A stretch of 41,734 nucleotides of DNA from positions 1 through 41,734 of the IMG/VR virus record IMGVR_UViG_3300042465_002080. One strand, given 5' to 3'. Below are positions 24,291-31,298 of this stretch, in pieces. Every line of letters starts with the position of its first letter. The stretch's first letter is position 1. Source of the stretch: a virus. The notes beneath the pieces are model-generated. The model ran no database searches and had not been told where the DNA came from. It saw nothing but the letters and a program-made list of their open reading frames with translations. The position numbers and the translations under genes were made by a program.

Positions 24291-24711
24291 CTTTACTTTA
24301 GAGGAGTTGACCTCCTCAGAAACGGCAGAACGACATGGAATTGATAACACGCCTACGCCAGAGATTATCGAAAATCTTAGACATCTTGCGGCAGCGCTTC
24401 AAGAAGTAAGGACGCTCCTTGGCAACAAACCAATCACTGTTTCAAGCGGCTATCGCAGCCCTGCGGTCAATGAGAAACTGGGTAGCAAACCGACTTCTGA
24501 CCACTGTAAGGGTCTGGCGGTTGATTTTGTTTGCCCGTCTTTTGGCACCCCGGATGAGATTGTCCGGGCAATTATGGCTTCTCCTGTATCGTATAAACAG
24601 GTCATTAGAGAGTTTGATAGATGGGTACATCTCGCGGTACCAGCGCCGGGAGAAGAACCGCGCCGCCAAGCGCTTATCATAGATAAGCAGGGTACTAGAA
24701 ACTATGCCTAA
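24274..24711 (+). CDS. Endolysin, M15 (M15A-like) zinc peptidase
   Basis: A 145-aa protein starting at GTG 24274, overlapping the holin gene by 17 nt. It cuts peptide crosslinks of host peptidoglycan. The M15 signature is clear: SSGYRS (58-62), zinc ligands H77 and D84 in SDHCKGLAVDF, and a third ligand H119 in RWVHLAV. One short domain and no cell-wall-binding repeat suit a Gram-negative host and holin-dependent release. No signal peptide, consistent with holin export. Confidence 0.85.
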   Translation: MNLSPNFTLEELTSSETAERHGIDNTPTPEIIENLRHLAAALQEVRTLLGNKPITVSSGYRSPAVNEKLGSKPTSDHCKGLAVDFVCPSFGTPDEIVRAIMASPVSYKQVIREFDRWVHLAVPAPGEEPRRQALIIDKQGTRNYA

Positions 24712-24937
24712 GAAGAACGTATCTCTAGCCATCAGCCGGGGTGAGAAGTTACCTGTCAGCCGTGGCGCTGGTCTGACAGCCAAGGGTAGGGCCAAGTACA
24801 ACCGGGAAACTGGGAGTGATCTGAAGGCTCCAACCAAAGATACCAGTAGCGGCAGGCACAAGTCGTTCTGTGCTAGAAGCCGTAGTTGGAAAGGTGAACG
24901 CGGCAGAGCCGCACGTAAACGATGGGGGTGTAGATGA
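24704..24937 (+). CDS. Conserved basic phage protein (GLTAKGRAKYN type)
   Basis: A 77-aa strongly basic protein with the conserved core GAGLTAKGRAKYNRETGSDL and an HKSFCARSRSW stretch. I recognise this as a short conserved family of phages of aquatic bacteria; function unknown. It overlaps the endolysin stop by 8 nt and its stop overlaps the next ATG. Confidence 0.7.
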   Translation: MPKKNVSLAISRGEKLPVSRGAGLTAKGRAKYNRETGSDLKAPTKDTSSGRHKSFCARSRSWKGERGRAARKRWGCR

Positions 24938-25071
24938 AAGCCAAAGGACTGTATTACAACATTAACAAACGCCGTAAAGAAGGCAAGACTCCAAAAAAGC
25001 CCGGACAAAAGGGATACCCAACACGCGAGGCTTTCGTGCGATCCGCTAAGACCGCACGTAAACCACGCTAA
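24934..25071 (+). CDS. 45-aa conserved basic phage protein
   Basis: The frame begins MKAKGLYYNINKRRKEGK and ends RKPR. The opening (M-x-x-KGL-x-YNINKR) matches a small recurrent phage family found next to the GLTAKGRAKYN type. It overlaps the previous stop (ATGA) and is the last rightward gene before the terminator. Basic composition; role unknown. Confidence 0.65.
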   Translation: MKAKGLYYNINKRRKEGKTPKKPGQKGYPTREAFVRSAKTARKPR

Positions 25072-25081
25072 CTTCTCCTTC

Positions 25082-25138
25082 CCTGCCGTACCTTCCCGGC
25101 AGGCTTGAACCCCCCGGTCTAGTGCCGGGGGTTTTTTT
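25082..25138 (+). terminator. Intrinsic terminator ending the rightward late unit
   Basis: CCCCCGG (25111-25117) pairs with CCGGGGG (25125-25131) around a 7-nt loop and is followed by seven T (25132-25138): a strong intrinsic terminator for + strand transcripts. A second stem, CCTGCCG (25082-25088) with CGGCAGG (25097-25103), lies upstream. The leftward gene ends at 25137, so its last codon overlaps the T tract; on the - strand there is no U tract. Confidence 0.9.
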
Positions 25139-25379
25139 ATTTGAGTTTGTTTACCTGATCGCAGATCACGCCTGCGACTAGCGCACGTTCCTCTGCTGTG
25201 CCATCAATCATCTTGCAGATCACGCGATCATTCTCAGTAATGATCTCAAGACTGCCATCCCTGCGCGACATAACAGCCCAAGGAAGTTGACACATATCGA
25301 CAACCCATTGCGGTTCGCTACCAACTTCATGCTCCCACCTCTGACGGTCATCATCGATTTCATCTTGTAATGTAGTCAT
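25137..25379 (-). CDS. Small acidic protein at the end of the leftward unit
   Basis: An 80-aa protein starting MTTLQDEIDDDRQRWEHEVG behind GGAGCCAAAGA. Charged, with two Trp-containing segments and a Cys-containing C-terminal helix. Overlaps the upstream glycosyltransferase gene by 20 nt. No family recognised; its place after recombination and sugar genes gives little clue. Confidence 0.6.
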   Translation of the reverse strand: MTTLQDEIDDDRQRWEHEVGSEPQWVVDMCQLPWAVMSRRDGSLEIITENDRVICKMIDGTAEERALVAGVICDQVNKLK

Positions 25380-26121
25380 TCTTTGGCTCCGGTGTTTCCA
25401 CTAATTGTCCTGAAAAATTGTAAGTGCCAAAGTGTCCAATCTTGCACCAAGGCGCTGCCCATACTTTGCCACCATGTTTGCGCCACTCATGGCAAAAGTG
25501 GTAATCTTCACTCAGAAGCCGCTTGCTTTCAGGGTCTATGCTTTCCGTAAAAAACCTGTAGACAGGCTTGCCTCCGGGCATATGACTCATATCGTTTCTG
25601 AATATTGGTGTGTGTTCAATCATCTTTTCGAACACCTCACGCTTAATCAACATGATCCCAGTGCCACCAGCAGCCACTTCAAACGGCTGGTTCTGAGGCA
25701 CGGAGATGCTGCCTGCTCCGTCCAGTAGGTTCACGACAAAGGAGCCTGTGAACTTAGACAAGTCCTTTTCACCGCGTATGGCAGCGTCCCGTACCGTATT
25801 CCAATTGATCTCTTTCTTGGGACACATACCTACAATGATCTCCTTGTCTGCCATCAGCATATGGTATAGGTCAGAGCCACGCCACTGCTGGTCTGCGTCA
25901 ATGAATAGTAGGTGTGTGTTATCAGTCTCTAGGAACTGGCTGACCAAGTTGTTTCTAGCCCGTGTGATCAGGCTCTCATTAAACATGAAAGCGCATGATA
26001 GTTTGATTCCGTGGCTGGTCAATACATTGCTCATGTCTAGCAATGACTGCACAAAAACTCCCGTACACATTCCACCGTACATTGGCGTAGCCAAAAAAAT
26101 TCTAGGTTTTTGCTCTTCCAT
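25360..26121 (-). CDS. GT-A glycosyltransferase-like protein
   Basis: A 253-aa protein from the ATG at 26121, chosen because GGAG lies 5 nt upstream and the conserved domain begins there (KPRIFLATPMYGGM). The motif LLFIDADQQW with D75 and D77 is a DxD metal/sugar-nucleotide site. GGTGIMLIKREVFEKM and EDYHFCHEWRKHGG follow, as in family-2-like GT-A enzymes. It would transfer a sugar from a nucleotide-sugar donor. With the dTDP-glucose dehydratase and a second GT in the same operon it suggests phage-encoded glycosylation of DNA, virion protein or host surface; acceptor unknown. Confidence 0.7.
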   Translation of the reverse strand: MEEQKPRIFLATPMYGGMCTGVFVQSLLDMSNVLTSHGIKLSCAFMFNESLITRARNNLVSQFLETDNTHLLFIDADQQWRGSDLYHMLMADKEIIVGMCPKKEINWNTVRDAAIRGEKDLSKFTGSFVVNLLDGAGSISVPQNQPFEVAAGGTGIMLIKREVFEKMIEHTPIFRNDMSHMPGGKPVYRFFTESIDPESKRLLSEDYHFCHEWRKHGGKVWAAPWCKIGHFGTYNFSGQLVETPEPKNDYITR

Positions 26122-26138
26122 ATGATCTCCGTATTGGT

Positions 26139-26164
26139 GGGGGATGACCGAAACACTGTCCCCC
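26139..26164 (-). other. Intercistronic hairpin
   Basis: GGGGGA (26139-26144) and TCCCCC (26159-26164) form a 6-bp stem with a 14-nt loop in the 52-bp gap between the nuclease and glycosyltransferase genes. There is no U tract, so mRNA stability or processing is more likely than termination. Confidence 0.35.
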
Positions 26165-26173
26165 GTCAATGTC

Positions 26174-26536
26174 CTAATCGCCATCCTTTGCGGAAGGCTG
26201 CACCTCGGTCTGTGCGGGGGGTAATTCGTTCCCCAAAAATTTCAACATATCCTCCCACCGTACCAATGCAAGCGACTTCTCTCCGTCTGCTCGCATCACC
26301 ACGATGGGAGTCTGCCCCTCTTTACATGATGCTTCTGCCTGCTTCATAAACTCATACACAGCAATCTTGCGGCGGCGCTTGCACTCGATCACGAACTGCT
26401 CAAGGATGATGTCACCCTCGCCAGCCTCTTGATATTGCACTAGGTTACGTCTGGTCTTATAGCCAAGGATCATGTACAAATCATTGACTATATCTCTTTC
26501 GTACTGCGCTCCACGCTGACGCTGTAACTTGCCCAT
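26174..26536 (-). CDS. Holliday-junction-resolvase-like PD-(D/E)xK nuclease
   Basis: A 120-aa protein with the pattern of archaeal Hjc-like and phage PDDEXK nucleases: an N-terminal helix with E13 in GAQYERDIVN, RRNLVQYQEAGEGDI carrying D42, FVIECKRRRKIAV with E51 and K53 as the ExK part, and FMKQAE beyond. It would cut branched recombination intermediates. A TAATG junction (1-nt overlap) couples it to the secreted Cys-rich gene. Function inferred from motif and from neighbouring RecT-like, YqaJ and SSB-like genes. Confidence 0.72.
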   Translation of the reverse strand: MGKLQRQRGAQYERDIVNDLYMILGYKTRRNLVQYQEAGEGDIILEQFVIECKRRRKIAVYEFMKQAEASCKEGQTPIVVMRADGEKSLALVRWEDMLKFLGNELPPAQTEVQPSAKDGD

Positions 26537-26685
26537 TAGAAACAGGTCGTGTTGCAGTTACCGTTGTAGCAGCAGGTCGTACACATAATAAACTTACCAC
26601 CTGAGTTTACAGTGTGCGTAGTGCAATTAGCGTAAACTGCGCCAGCAAACGTCAAACCGATCACCGCCATAAAAATTTTTGTCAT
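26536..26685 (-). CDS. Small secreted Cys-rich protein
   Basis: A 49-aa frame with an N-terminal signal peptide (MTKIFMAVIGLTFAGAVYA, likely cut after A19) and a 30-residue mature part holding C21, C35, C38, C39, C44 and C48, with the pattern CTTCCYNGNC then C at 48. It is preceded by TAAGGGG and overlaps the next start through TAATG, so it is a real coupled gene. Six cysteines in so short a protein suggest disulphides or a metal site in the periplasm. Function unknown; the operon is otherwise cytoplasmic DNA metabolism. Confidence 0.7.
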   Translation of the reverse strand: MTKIFMAVIGLTFAGAVYANCTTHTVNSGGKFIMCTTCCYNGNCNTTCF

Positions 26686-26697
26686 TTTTGATTCCCC

Positions 26698-26985
26698 TTA
26701 AAAAGGCACATCGTCATCCAAGTCATCAACTGACTTGCTCGGAACTGGCTGCACGTTCTGCTTGTAGCCGGGATCGGGCTTCCAGTTATCTTCCTTAAGG
26801 CTAATCAATGGCCCCTTGGCAGATTGCTTAGTCCACGCTGCTATCTTCACTACCTCACCAGCAGTGTAGTCACGTTCTAGTTTCAATTCTCCCTTCCAAT
26901 CGGGGCCACTACCTGTCTCACCTTTCTTGTGATTGGTGAACAATACCCCAGTGCCTGCCTGTCGTTCTTGTGGTTGATACGCCAT
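26698..26985 (-). CDS. SSB-like protein with acidic tip
   Basis: A 95-aa protein from ATG 26985, behind AAAGGAAAG; a longer frame starts upstream without support. The body has GVLFTNHKKGETGSGPDW, GEVVKIAAWTKQSAKGPLISLKED, a small beta pattern common in short phage single-strand-binding-like proteins. It ends DDLDDDVPF, which is nearly the DDDIPF tip of bacterial SSB that recruits repair proteins. It probably coats ssDNA for the annealing protein coded upstream. The tip is visible; DNA binding is inferred. Confidence 0.65.
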   Translation of the reverse strand: MAYQPQERQAGTGVLFTNHKKGETGSGPDWKGELKLERDYTAGEVVKIAAWTKQSAKGPLISLKEDNWKPDPGYKQNVQPVPSKSVDDLDDDVPF

Positions 26986-26986
26986 C

Positions 26987-27214
26987 TTACTTTCCTTTCG
27001 CCAAATGATAACGGGCAAACGTCTTCCCGTTTTGTTTTACATCTTCCGTAATTATGTTATGCCCTGCCTTACGCAGGTCATCGATCCTTGCTGCCAACCT
27101 TGCACAGCCAAATAAACTCAAAGCGTTCATTGCGGTTAGGCTATTACCCTTAGTTAAATAATTCAAAATCTCTCCGTTCTGAGTGCGCTTTGTGTTCTTT
27201 GCTACCTGCTCCAA
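26987..27214 (-). CDS. Winged-helix DNA-binding protein (HTH_39-like)
   Basis: A 75-aa protein starting at TTG 27214, 11 nt after the previous stop. The pattern GEILNYLTKGNSLTAMNAL followed by CARLAARIDDLRKAGHNI matches the HTH_39 winged-helix family: two short helices, a recognition helix rich in Arg, then a wing (TFARYHL). Possibly a regulator of the recombination operon or an accessory to its nucleases. No visible strong ribosome site, so coupling is likely. Confidence 0.65.
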   Translation of the reverse strand: MEQVAKNTKRTQNGEILNYLTKGNSLTAMNALSLFGCARLAARIDDLRKAGHNIITEDVKQNGKTFARYHLAKGK

Positions 27215-27225
27215 GATTGGCTGGA

Positions 27226-28047
27226 TTACTTTGGGAGTGCGTCACTCGCTGCCTTGAGTAAACCTGCCGTGATCCGGTCTGCAATTTCTACGTGTACGCC
27301 TTTCAAAAGGCTCTGAGTGGCTTCGTTGGCAGAGATAAGGTCACTGATCTTCTGCACCTTCTCTTCTGCCGCTAGTTTCTTGGAGTCCAGAATCTTGATG
27401 CCCATCTTCTCAAAGGCGGCTAAGTAGTCATCCTCGTTCTGATGGTAAGAGTACGGCTCATCCGATCCGGGTAACAGTAGCGCCCAATCACCTTGTGGCT
27501 CAGAGATAACCGTAGGGATTGGCTCTGCCTGCGGTATTACGATACTTTCCTTACTGGCATTAGGGATTGTCTCGACTTCGGTTTCGTCCAGCATCCCAAG
27601 TCCACAGTGAGCAAGCACTGATCTGCGTATTGCTTTGGTAGTGCATTTAAGCACTGCGTTAGCAAGGGCATCCCCTCTAAGTCCTCCGATGCTAACAGCG
27701 CCTTGATTTTCGCTAGAGCGTCCATCAGCCCCGGTAACTCTGACCGAGACAACGTAAATATCATCCACCCGTTCTTTATTCGTAATTTGAGTTGAGAGTC
27801 GATGGAGGTTACAGAGTTGTTGCGTGGCTCCCGCGTTGGCATATAGCACCTGCTTTCCTGATAGGTTCAGCAGGTCAAACGGTTTGGCGCTAGGGTCTAG
27901 GCCAATCTGCTTGCAGCGATAGTTGTAATACTGCACCTTCTGAACTTGGTTTAGCCCCGACAAGTCCCCTTTGGTTACGATAGATTCGATAATCGCTGGA
28001 TCAATAACAGCGACTTCACCCTTTGGCATACTGATTACGTTACTCAT
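27226..28047 (-). CDS. RecT-like single-strand annealing protein
   Basis: A 273-aa protein that resembles the widespread phage annealing family. Key stretches are YYNYRCKQIGLDPSAKPFDLL, GKQVLYANAGATQQL, and the conserved GLRGDALANAVLKCTTKAIR followed by CGLGMLDETEVE. Such proteins pair with a 5'-3' exonuclease; the YqaJ gene lies 10 nt upstream. It would anneal ssDNA during phage recombination. Identification is from family memory and operon partner, not from a search. A GAGGGGCTAAAT leader precedes the ATG. Confidence 0.72.
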   Translation of the reverse strand: MSNVISMPKGEVAVIDPAIIESIVTKGDLSGLNQVQKVQYYNYRCKQIGLDPSAKPFDLLNLSGKQVLYANAGATQQLCNLHRLSTQITNKERVDDIYVVSVRVTGADGRSSENQGAVSIGGLRGDALANAVLKCTTKAIRRSVLAHCGLGMLDETEVETIPNASKESIVIPQAEPIPTVISEPQGDWALLLPGSDEPYSYHQNEDDYLAAFEKMGIKILDSKKLAAEEKVQKISDLISANEATQSLLKGVHVEIADRITAGLLKAASDALPK

Positions 28048-28057
28048 ATTTAGCCCC

Positions 28058-28960
28058 TCATTTGATTAAGAACCGGCGTGATCCGGGTTGTTCTACTACG
28101 AACTTCTCATAAGTCTCTGGCAATGCCTTCTTCAACAACTCAGCATTGAACTTCTTACTAGACTTACTGGTTTTCCAAGTGGCTAGGATCGAGCCATCAA
28201 AGGCTTTCAATGTAGCCTTGGACAGCATGGCTGCTTGAATCATTTCCTTCAAGCCTTCCTCGGCCTCTTCGTACTCTTTCATCTTGGCCTTGATCTGCCC
28301 TAACTGCTGGCAGGCTAACTCAAGCGCAGCATTGGCTACCATGTCCTGACCATCATCCACCTTGTAGATGTCCTTGGTAACGTCAGCCATCGTCTGCGGG
28401 TTCCAGTTTTTAGTCTGCACCTGCGCCCAGAACTCAGCCATAGCCCGGATGTGAGCCTCTGCCTCTAGTTGTGTGAAGTTTTGCGGGAAGTGGCATAACT
28501 CTTGACCGCCAAACAGAACCACCAAGACTATGTTCTGCACCCCCTCATGCACAATCTGCTCGTGCATACACTGAGCGCGATACTTCTCAGAAACCATCTC
28601 AGTGCCATCATCGCCATACTTCTTGCGCTGGTGTACGCCGAGGTTCTTGACCTCGTAGAGCGTCTTGCCATCGGATGAGATGTAGTCAAAGTGGGATGCC
28701 AGCCAGTTGTGCTTTGGGTGTCTGAGCGCATAGTCTGCGTCTTTGAACTCCCAACCCCATCGGCCTGCTGCGATCCGCATGATTGGTTCTTGCAGGTGCA
28801 AGCCCATCTGTACTGGTTCTACGTCTGATAGATCAGGCTTTTCCCGCTGCCCAATCTTGGTAAGGTAAACCTCTCCACCCTTACCTTCTGCAATCATGCC
28901 TGCATCTGATGACCAGATAGCCTGATCGCGTACTGCCAAGTCTGCTTCGCTTAGTGCCAT
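28058..28960 (-). CDS. YqaJ-family (lambda-Exo-like) viral exonuclease
   Basis: A 300-aa protein with the YqaJ recombinase core: E58 in LHLQEPIM, D92 in SHFDYISSDGK, then E103 and K105 in LYEVKNLG as the catalytic D...ExK, and a helix with Y127, Q130 and Q135. The C-terminal 90 residues form helices with EEAEEGLKEMIQAAMLSK and end GSRRFLIK. It would digest 5' strands at DNA ends and load the annealing protein. Start supported by a GAGGGGGCTGAT leader. Confidence 0.78.
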   Translation of the reverse strand: MALSEADLAVRDQAIWSSDAGMIAEGKGGEVYLTKIGQREKPDLSDVEPVQMGLHLQEPIMRIAAGRWGWEFKDADYALRHPKHNWLASHFDYISSDGKTLYEVKNLGVHQRKKYGDDGTEMVSEKYRAQCMHEQIVHEGVQNIVLVVLFGGQELCHFPQNFTQLEAEAHIRAMAEFWAQVQTKNWNPQTMADVTKDIYKVDDGQDMVANAALELACQQLGQIKAKMKEYEEAEEGLKEMIQAAMLSKATLKAFDGSILATWKTSKSSKKFNAELLKKALPETYEKFVVEQPGSRRFLIK

Positions 28961-28986
28961 ATCAGCCCCCTCATAAATTAGCGAAA

Positions 28987-29706
28987 TTAAATACTACCAA
29001 GGAAATATCGTTTATGCAAGATAGGTCTATTAAGTTTAAGCCAATCTTCTGCTTCCATTGTGTTTTTGCTGTCAGAGCCAAAGCCACGCCCGATTGTGCT
29101 ACTACCCACGTGGTGAACGTAGGCACGGGATAAGAAGTGTTTGAACCCGTTGTCTGCCATGTCAGCGCAGGCCACGTTGTCTGAGTAGAAGTTGATCGGC
29201 GGGAATCCGGGCCAGCCTTCCTTGTCCACACTAGCAAACAATGGAGCAGTCCATTCCACTTGTGCAATGGTTTCCTCGCTTGCCCACTTCATGCCTGCCC
29301 ACTGGTCGGTTTCTTGCTTAAACCTAATGTTCTGAGGCATGGTAGCCATGTTGCTACGGGCAGATACAAAGCCCACCTTATGCCCCTGTTGCTTCAGGAT
29401 AACCCTGTCATGAGTCAGTAGCCAGTAGGTATTGGGGTCAAGAACTACGTCATCGTTAGCCATGATGACTGTCTCATGCCCATCCAGAAAGACTTGGGTT
29501 ATGGCGTGGTTAAAGGAATCTCCGAAATTGTCCTTATCGTTTTCCCCTATCCACTTCACAAAGTCCCAACACTGGATCGTATTCCAATCGCCGTAGACGT
29601 AAACCTGTGTTTCCCGTGGAACGTACTGCTCAATACTTGCCAACAGTACATTGATGCTTTTACTGCCCTTTGTCGCTATGACTATCGGTGTCACGTTCTT
29701 CTCCAT
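28987..29706 (-). CDS. GT-A glycosyltransferase-like protein (second copy)
   Basis: A 239-aa protein from ATG 29706 (AGGATTGGAT upstream). It has PIVIATKGSKSINVLLASIEQ near the N-terminus, the NDDVVLD motif (84-90) as the DxD-type site, and a C-terminal part with FYSDNVACADMADNGFK and YVHHVGSSTIGRG. Layout matches family-2-like GT-A enzymes of phages. Second glycosyltransferase candidate in the operon with the dTDP-glucose dehydratase. Confidence 0.68.
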   Translation of the reverse strand: MEKNVTPIVIATKGSKSINVLLASIEQYVPRETQVYVYGDWNTIQCWDFVKWIGENDKDNFGDSFNHAITQVFLDGHETVIMANDDVVLDPNTYWLLTHDRVILKQQGHKVGFVSARSNMATMPQNIRFKQETDQWAGMKWASEETIAQVEWTAPLFASVDKEGWPGFPPINFYSDNVACADMADNGFKHFLSRAYVHHVGSSTIGRGFGSDSKNTMEAEDWLKLNRPILHKRYFLGSI

Positions 29707-29773
29707 ATCCAATCCTAATTCCCAAATAGATGACCAGCACAATAAAACCTATGCCAATCAATGCCTCATACAC
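29660..29773 (-). CDS. 37-aa single-TM protein overlapping the glycosyltransferase start
   Basis: A frame starting at GTG 29773 behind GAGGTG, giving (M)YEALIGIGFIVLVIYLGIRIG, a clean hydrophobic span, and a charged tail (YGEERDTDSHSDKGQ). It fills the gap between its neighbours and overlaps the glycosyltransferase gene by 47 nt. Hydrophobic span plus ribosome site support it; its shortness leaves doubt. Confidence 0.45.
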   Translation of the reverse strand: MYEALIGIGFIVLVIYLGIRIGYGEERDTDSHSDKGQ

Positions 29774-29775
29774 GT

Positions 29776-29973
29776 TTACACCTCGTCTATCGTGACCTTC
29801 ACACGCACTGGTATAGCCTTGAGTTTAACCCAGTAGGGGTTGTCTTCAAGCCATGCAGCGGCGTGGTTACGGGTACGAAATAGCAGGGTCTTGAGTGGCT
29901 GTGTAGGGTCAGACAAGTCTTGTACAAAGCCACGCTGGTACTGCAAAGCCCAACATAGTTTCTTCATAGCCAT
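29776..29973 (-). CDS. Small basic/aromatic protein
   Basis: A 65-aa protein, MAMKKLCWALQYQRGF at its start behind GGGAGAATAAAA, ending VRVKVTIDEV. It looks like a small phage beta/alpha protein with a PTQPLKTLLFRTRNHAAAW core. It overlaps the dTDP-glucose dehydratase stop by 10 nt. Function unknown. Confidence 0.58.
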   Translation of the reverse strand: MAMKKLCWALQYQRGFVQDLSDPTQPLKTLLFRTRNHAAAWLEDNPYWVKLKAIPVRVKVTIDEV

Positions 29974-30968
29974 TTTTTATTCTCCCTAAACCAGCCGCAA
30001 ACGCGCCAAAGTGTATCGGTCACGCTCTTTGGCTTCCAGCCAAGACTCTCCATCAATGAGCCATCCAAGGCATATCTCAGGTCGTGTCCGGGCCTGCTGG
30101 AGTGAAAGTCCACCATTTCGTAGGACAGTTTCTTATGCAGAATCATGGATATGGCTTCAGCCATCATCAGGTTATCCCATTCCTCGCTGCCAACGATGTT
30201 GAACTTCGGGCATTTGGCACCACCGTAATCGTTCTCAATTTCAGGATTATTGGTGAGCAAAAATAGCAATGCGTCTGCTACTTCTCTTGCATGGATGTAG
30301 TGCCTAGAACCTGCCTTGCTCTTATCCGCATTGGAGTGGATAGTGATTGTCTCGCCTGCCAATGCCTTACGGATACACATTGGGATGAACTTCTCTGGCG
30401 ATTGACGCTCACCAAATACGTTCATGGTGTGTGTAATGTATATCGGTAGACCGTATGTATTCTGATAGGCCACGGCAAACTCTTCACCACCTGCCTTGCT
30501 TGCGGAGTAAGGATTGGTGCAGTTGTAGCGGTCACGCTCCTTGTACTTGATCCCTTCCGGTGCTGGCCCAAACACCTCATCGGTGCTGAAGTAGATAAAG
30601 CGCTTTAGGTCTTGGGTACGGGCAAAGTCTAGGATATTCACCGTTCCTATGACGTTATCCATCGCAAACTCAAGCGGATGGTCAATAGATCGGTCTACAT
30701 GGCTTCCAGCCGCTAGGTGCAAGATGATGTCTACCTTCCCAATATGGGCGGCTACGTGTGGATTTATAGCCGCTTTGAGGTCGTGGTGAACCACCTTGAC
30801 GCGCCCTGTCGCTTGAGGCATTTGCTTTAGCGCATCGCTTAAACGGTTCAGATTGCCTGAGTAATCCAGCCGATCAAGGCTTATGACCTGCCAATCTGTG
30901 CGCTCTAGCAAGTAAGCAATAACGTGATGCCCAATAAATCCGGCACCACCAGTGACTAAAACTCTCAT
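29964..30968 (-). CDS. rmlB: dTDP-glucose 4,6-dehydratase
   Basis: A 334-aa SDR enzyme from ATG 30968 (GGAGGGGCGAGA leader). It converts dTDP-glucose to dTDP-4-keto-6-deoxy-glucose, the first shared step to deoxysugars such as rhamnose. Motifs: GGAGFIG (7-13) for NAD, HLAAGSHVDRSI (84-95), catalytic T129-D130-E131 in STDEVFG, and Y154-x3-K158 in NPYSASKAG. Later SRHYIHAREVADAL and RPGHDLRYALD are typical of RmlB. No RmlA, C or D homologues are visible, so host enzymes or intermediates are needed. It overlaps a small TM gene upstream. Confidence 0.85.
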   Translation of the reverse strand: MRVLVTGGAGFIGHHVIAYLLERTDWQVISLDRLDYSGNLNRLSDALKQMPQATGRVKVVHHDLKAAINPHVAAHIGKVDIILHLAAGSHVDRSIDHPLEFAMDNVIGTVNILDFARTQDLKRFIYFSTDEVFGPAPEGIKYKERDRYNCTNPYSASKAGGEEFAVAYQNTYGLPIYITHTMNVFGERQSPEKFIPMCIRKALAGETITIHSNADKSKAGSRHYIHAREVADALLFLLTNNPEIENDYGGAKCPKFNIVGSEEWDNLMMAEAISMILHKKLSYEMVDFHSSRPGHDLRYALDGSLMESLGWKPKSVTDTLWRVCGWFRENKKWL

Positions 30969-31093
30969 TTCTCGCCCCTCCAGATCAAGATAGCCACGAT
31001 GATAAAGAATATCATCACAGCCCACGCTATGCCCTGAGCCGCGTCTGCTGCCTGTTGGGTTCTCAGCCACCAATCATAGTTAGAGGGGTTCAT
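30965..31093 (-). CDS. 42-aa single-TM protein
   Basis: A frame starting MNPSNYDWWLRTQQAADAA, then a strongly hydrophobic segment (IAWAVMIFFIIVAILIW) and RGEK. Its start overlaps the previous stop (ATGA) and its stop overlaps the dehydratase ATG, exactly filling the gap. Small membrane anchors of this type occur in many phage operons; role unknown. Confidence 0.62.
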   Translation of the reverse strand: MNPSNYDWWLRTQQAADAAQGIAWAVMIFFIIVAILIWRGEK

Positions 31094-31281
31094 TTAGCCA
31101 CCTCATCGACTATGCGCTGGATCATTGAGCAATGGTGCCGTATCTCTGTGGCTACCCCATCGATGTCTTGCCAGTTTGGTTTGTAGGCATTGCGGCTAAG
31201 TCTATTTAACTCAGTCATTAACCTATTCATCTGCACTACATGACTGCCAAGGTCAAACAACATTGGATCAGTATTTCTCAT
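31090..31281 (-). CDS. Small helical protein
   Basis: A 63-aa protein starting MRNTDPMLFDLGSHVV behind GGGGGCTGAT, the same leader as the YqaJ gene. Helical, His/Arg-rich C-terminus (ATEIRHHCSMIQRIVDEV). It overlaps the next gene by 4 nt. Unknown function. Confidence 0.6.
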   Translation of the reverse strand: MRNTDPMLFDLGSHVVQMNRLMTELNRLSRNAYKPNWQDIDGVATEIRHHCSMIQRIVDEVAK

Positions 31282-31298
31282 ATCAGCCCCCTGATTGA

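Noticed and set aside
24442-25008. 188-codon - frame opposite the endolysin
   Set aside because: Shadow of the M15 endolysin and the following small genes, all well supported on the + strand.
25432-26349. Open + frames opposite the leftward glycosyltransferase and nuclease
   Set aside because: Shadows of the - strand genes that carry intact catalytic motifs.
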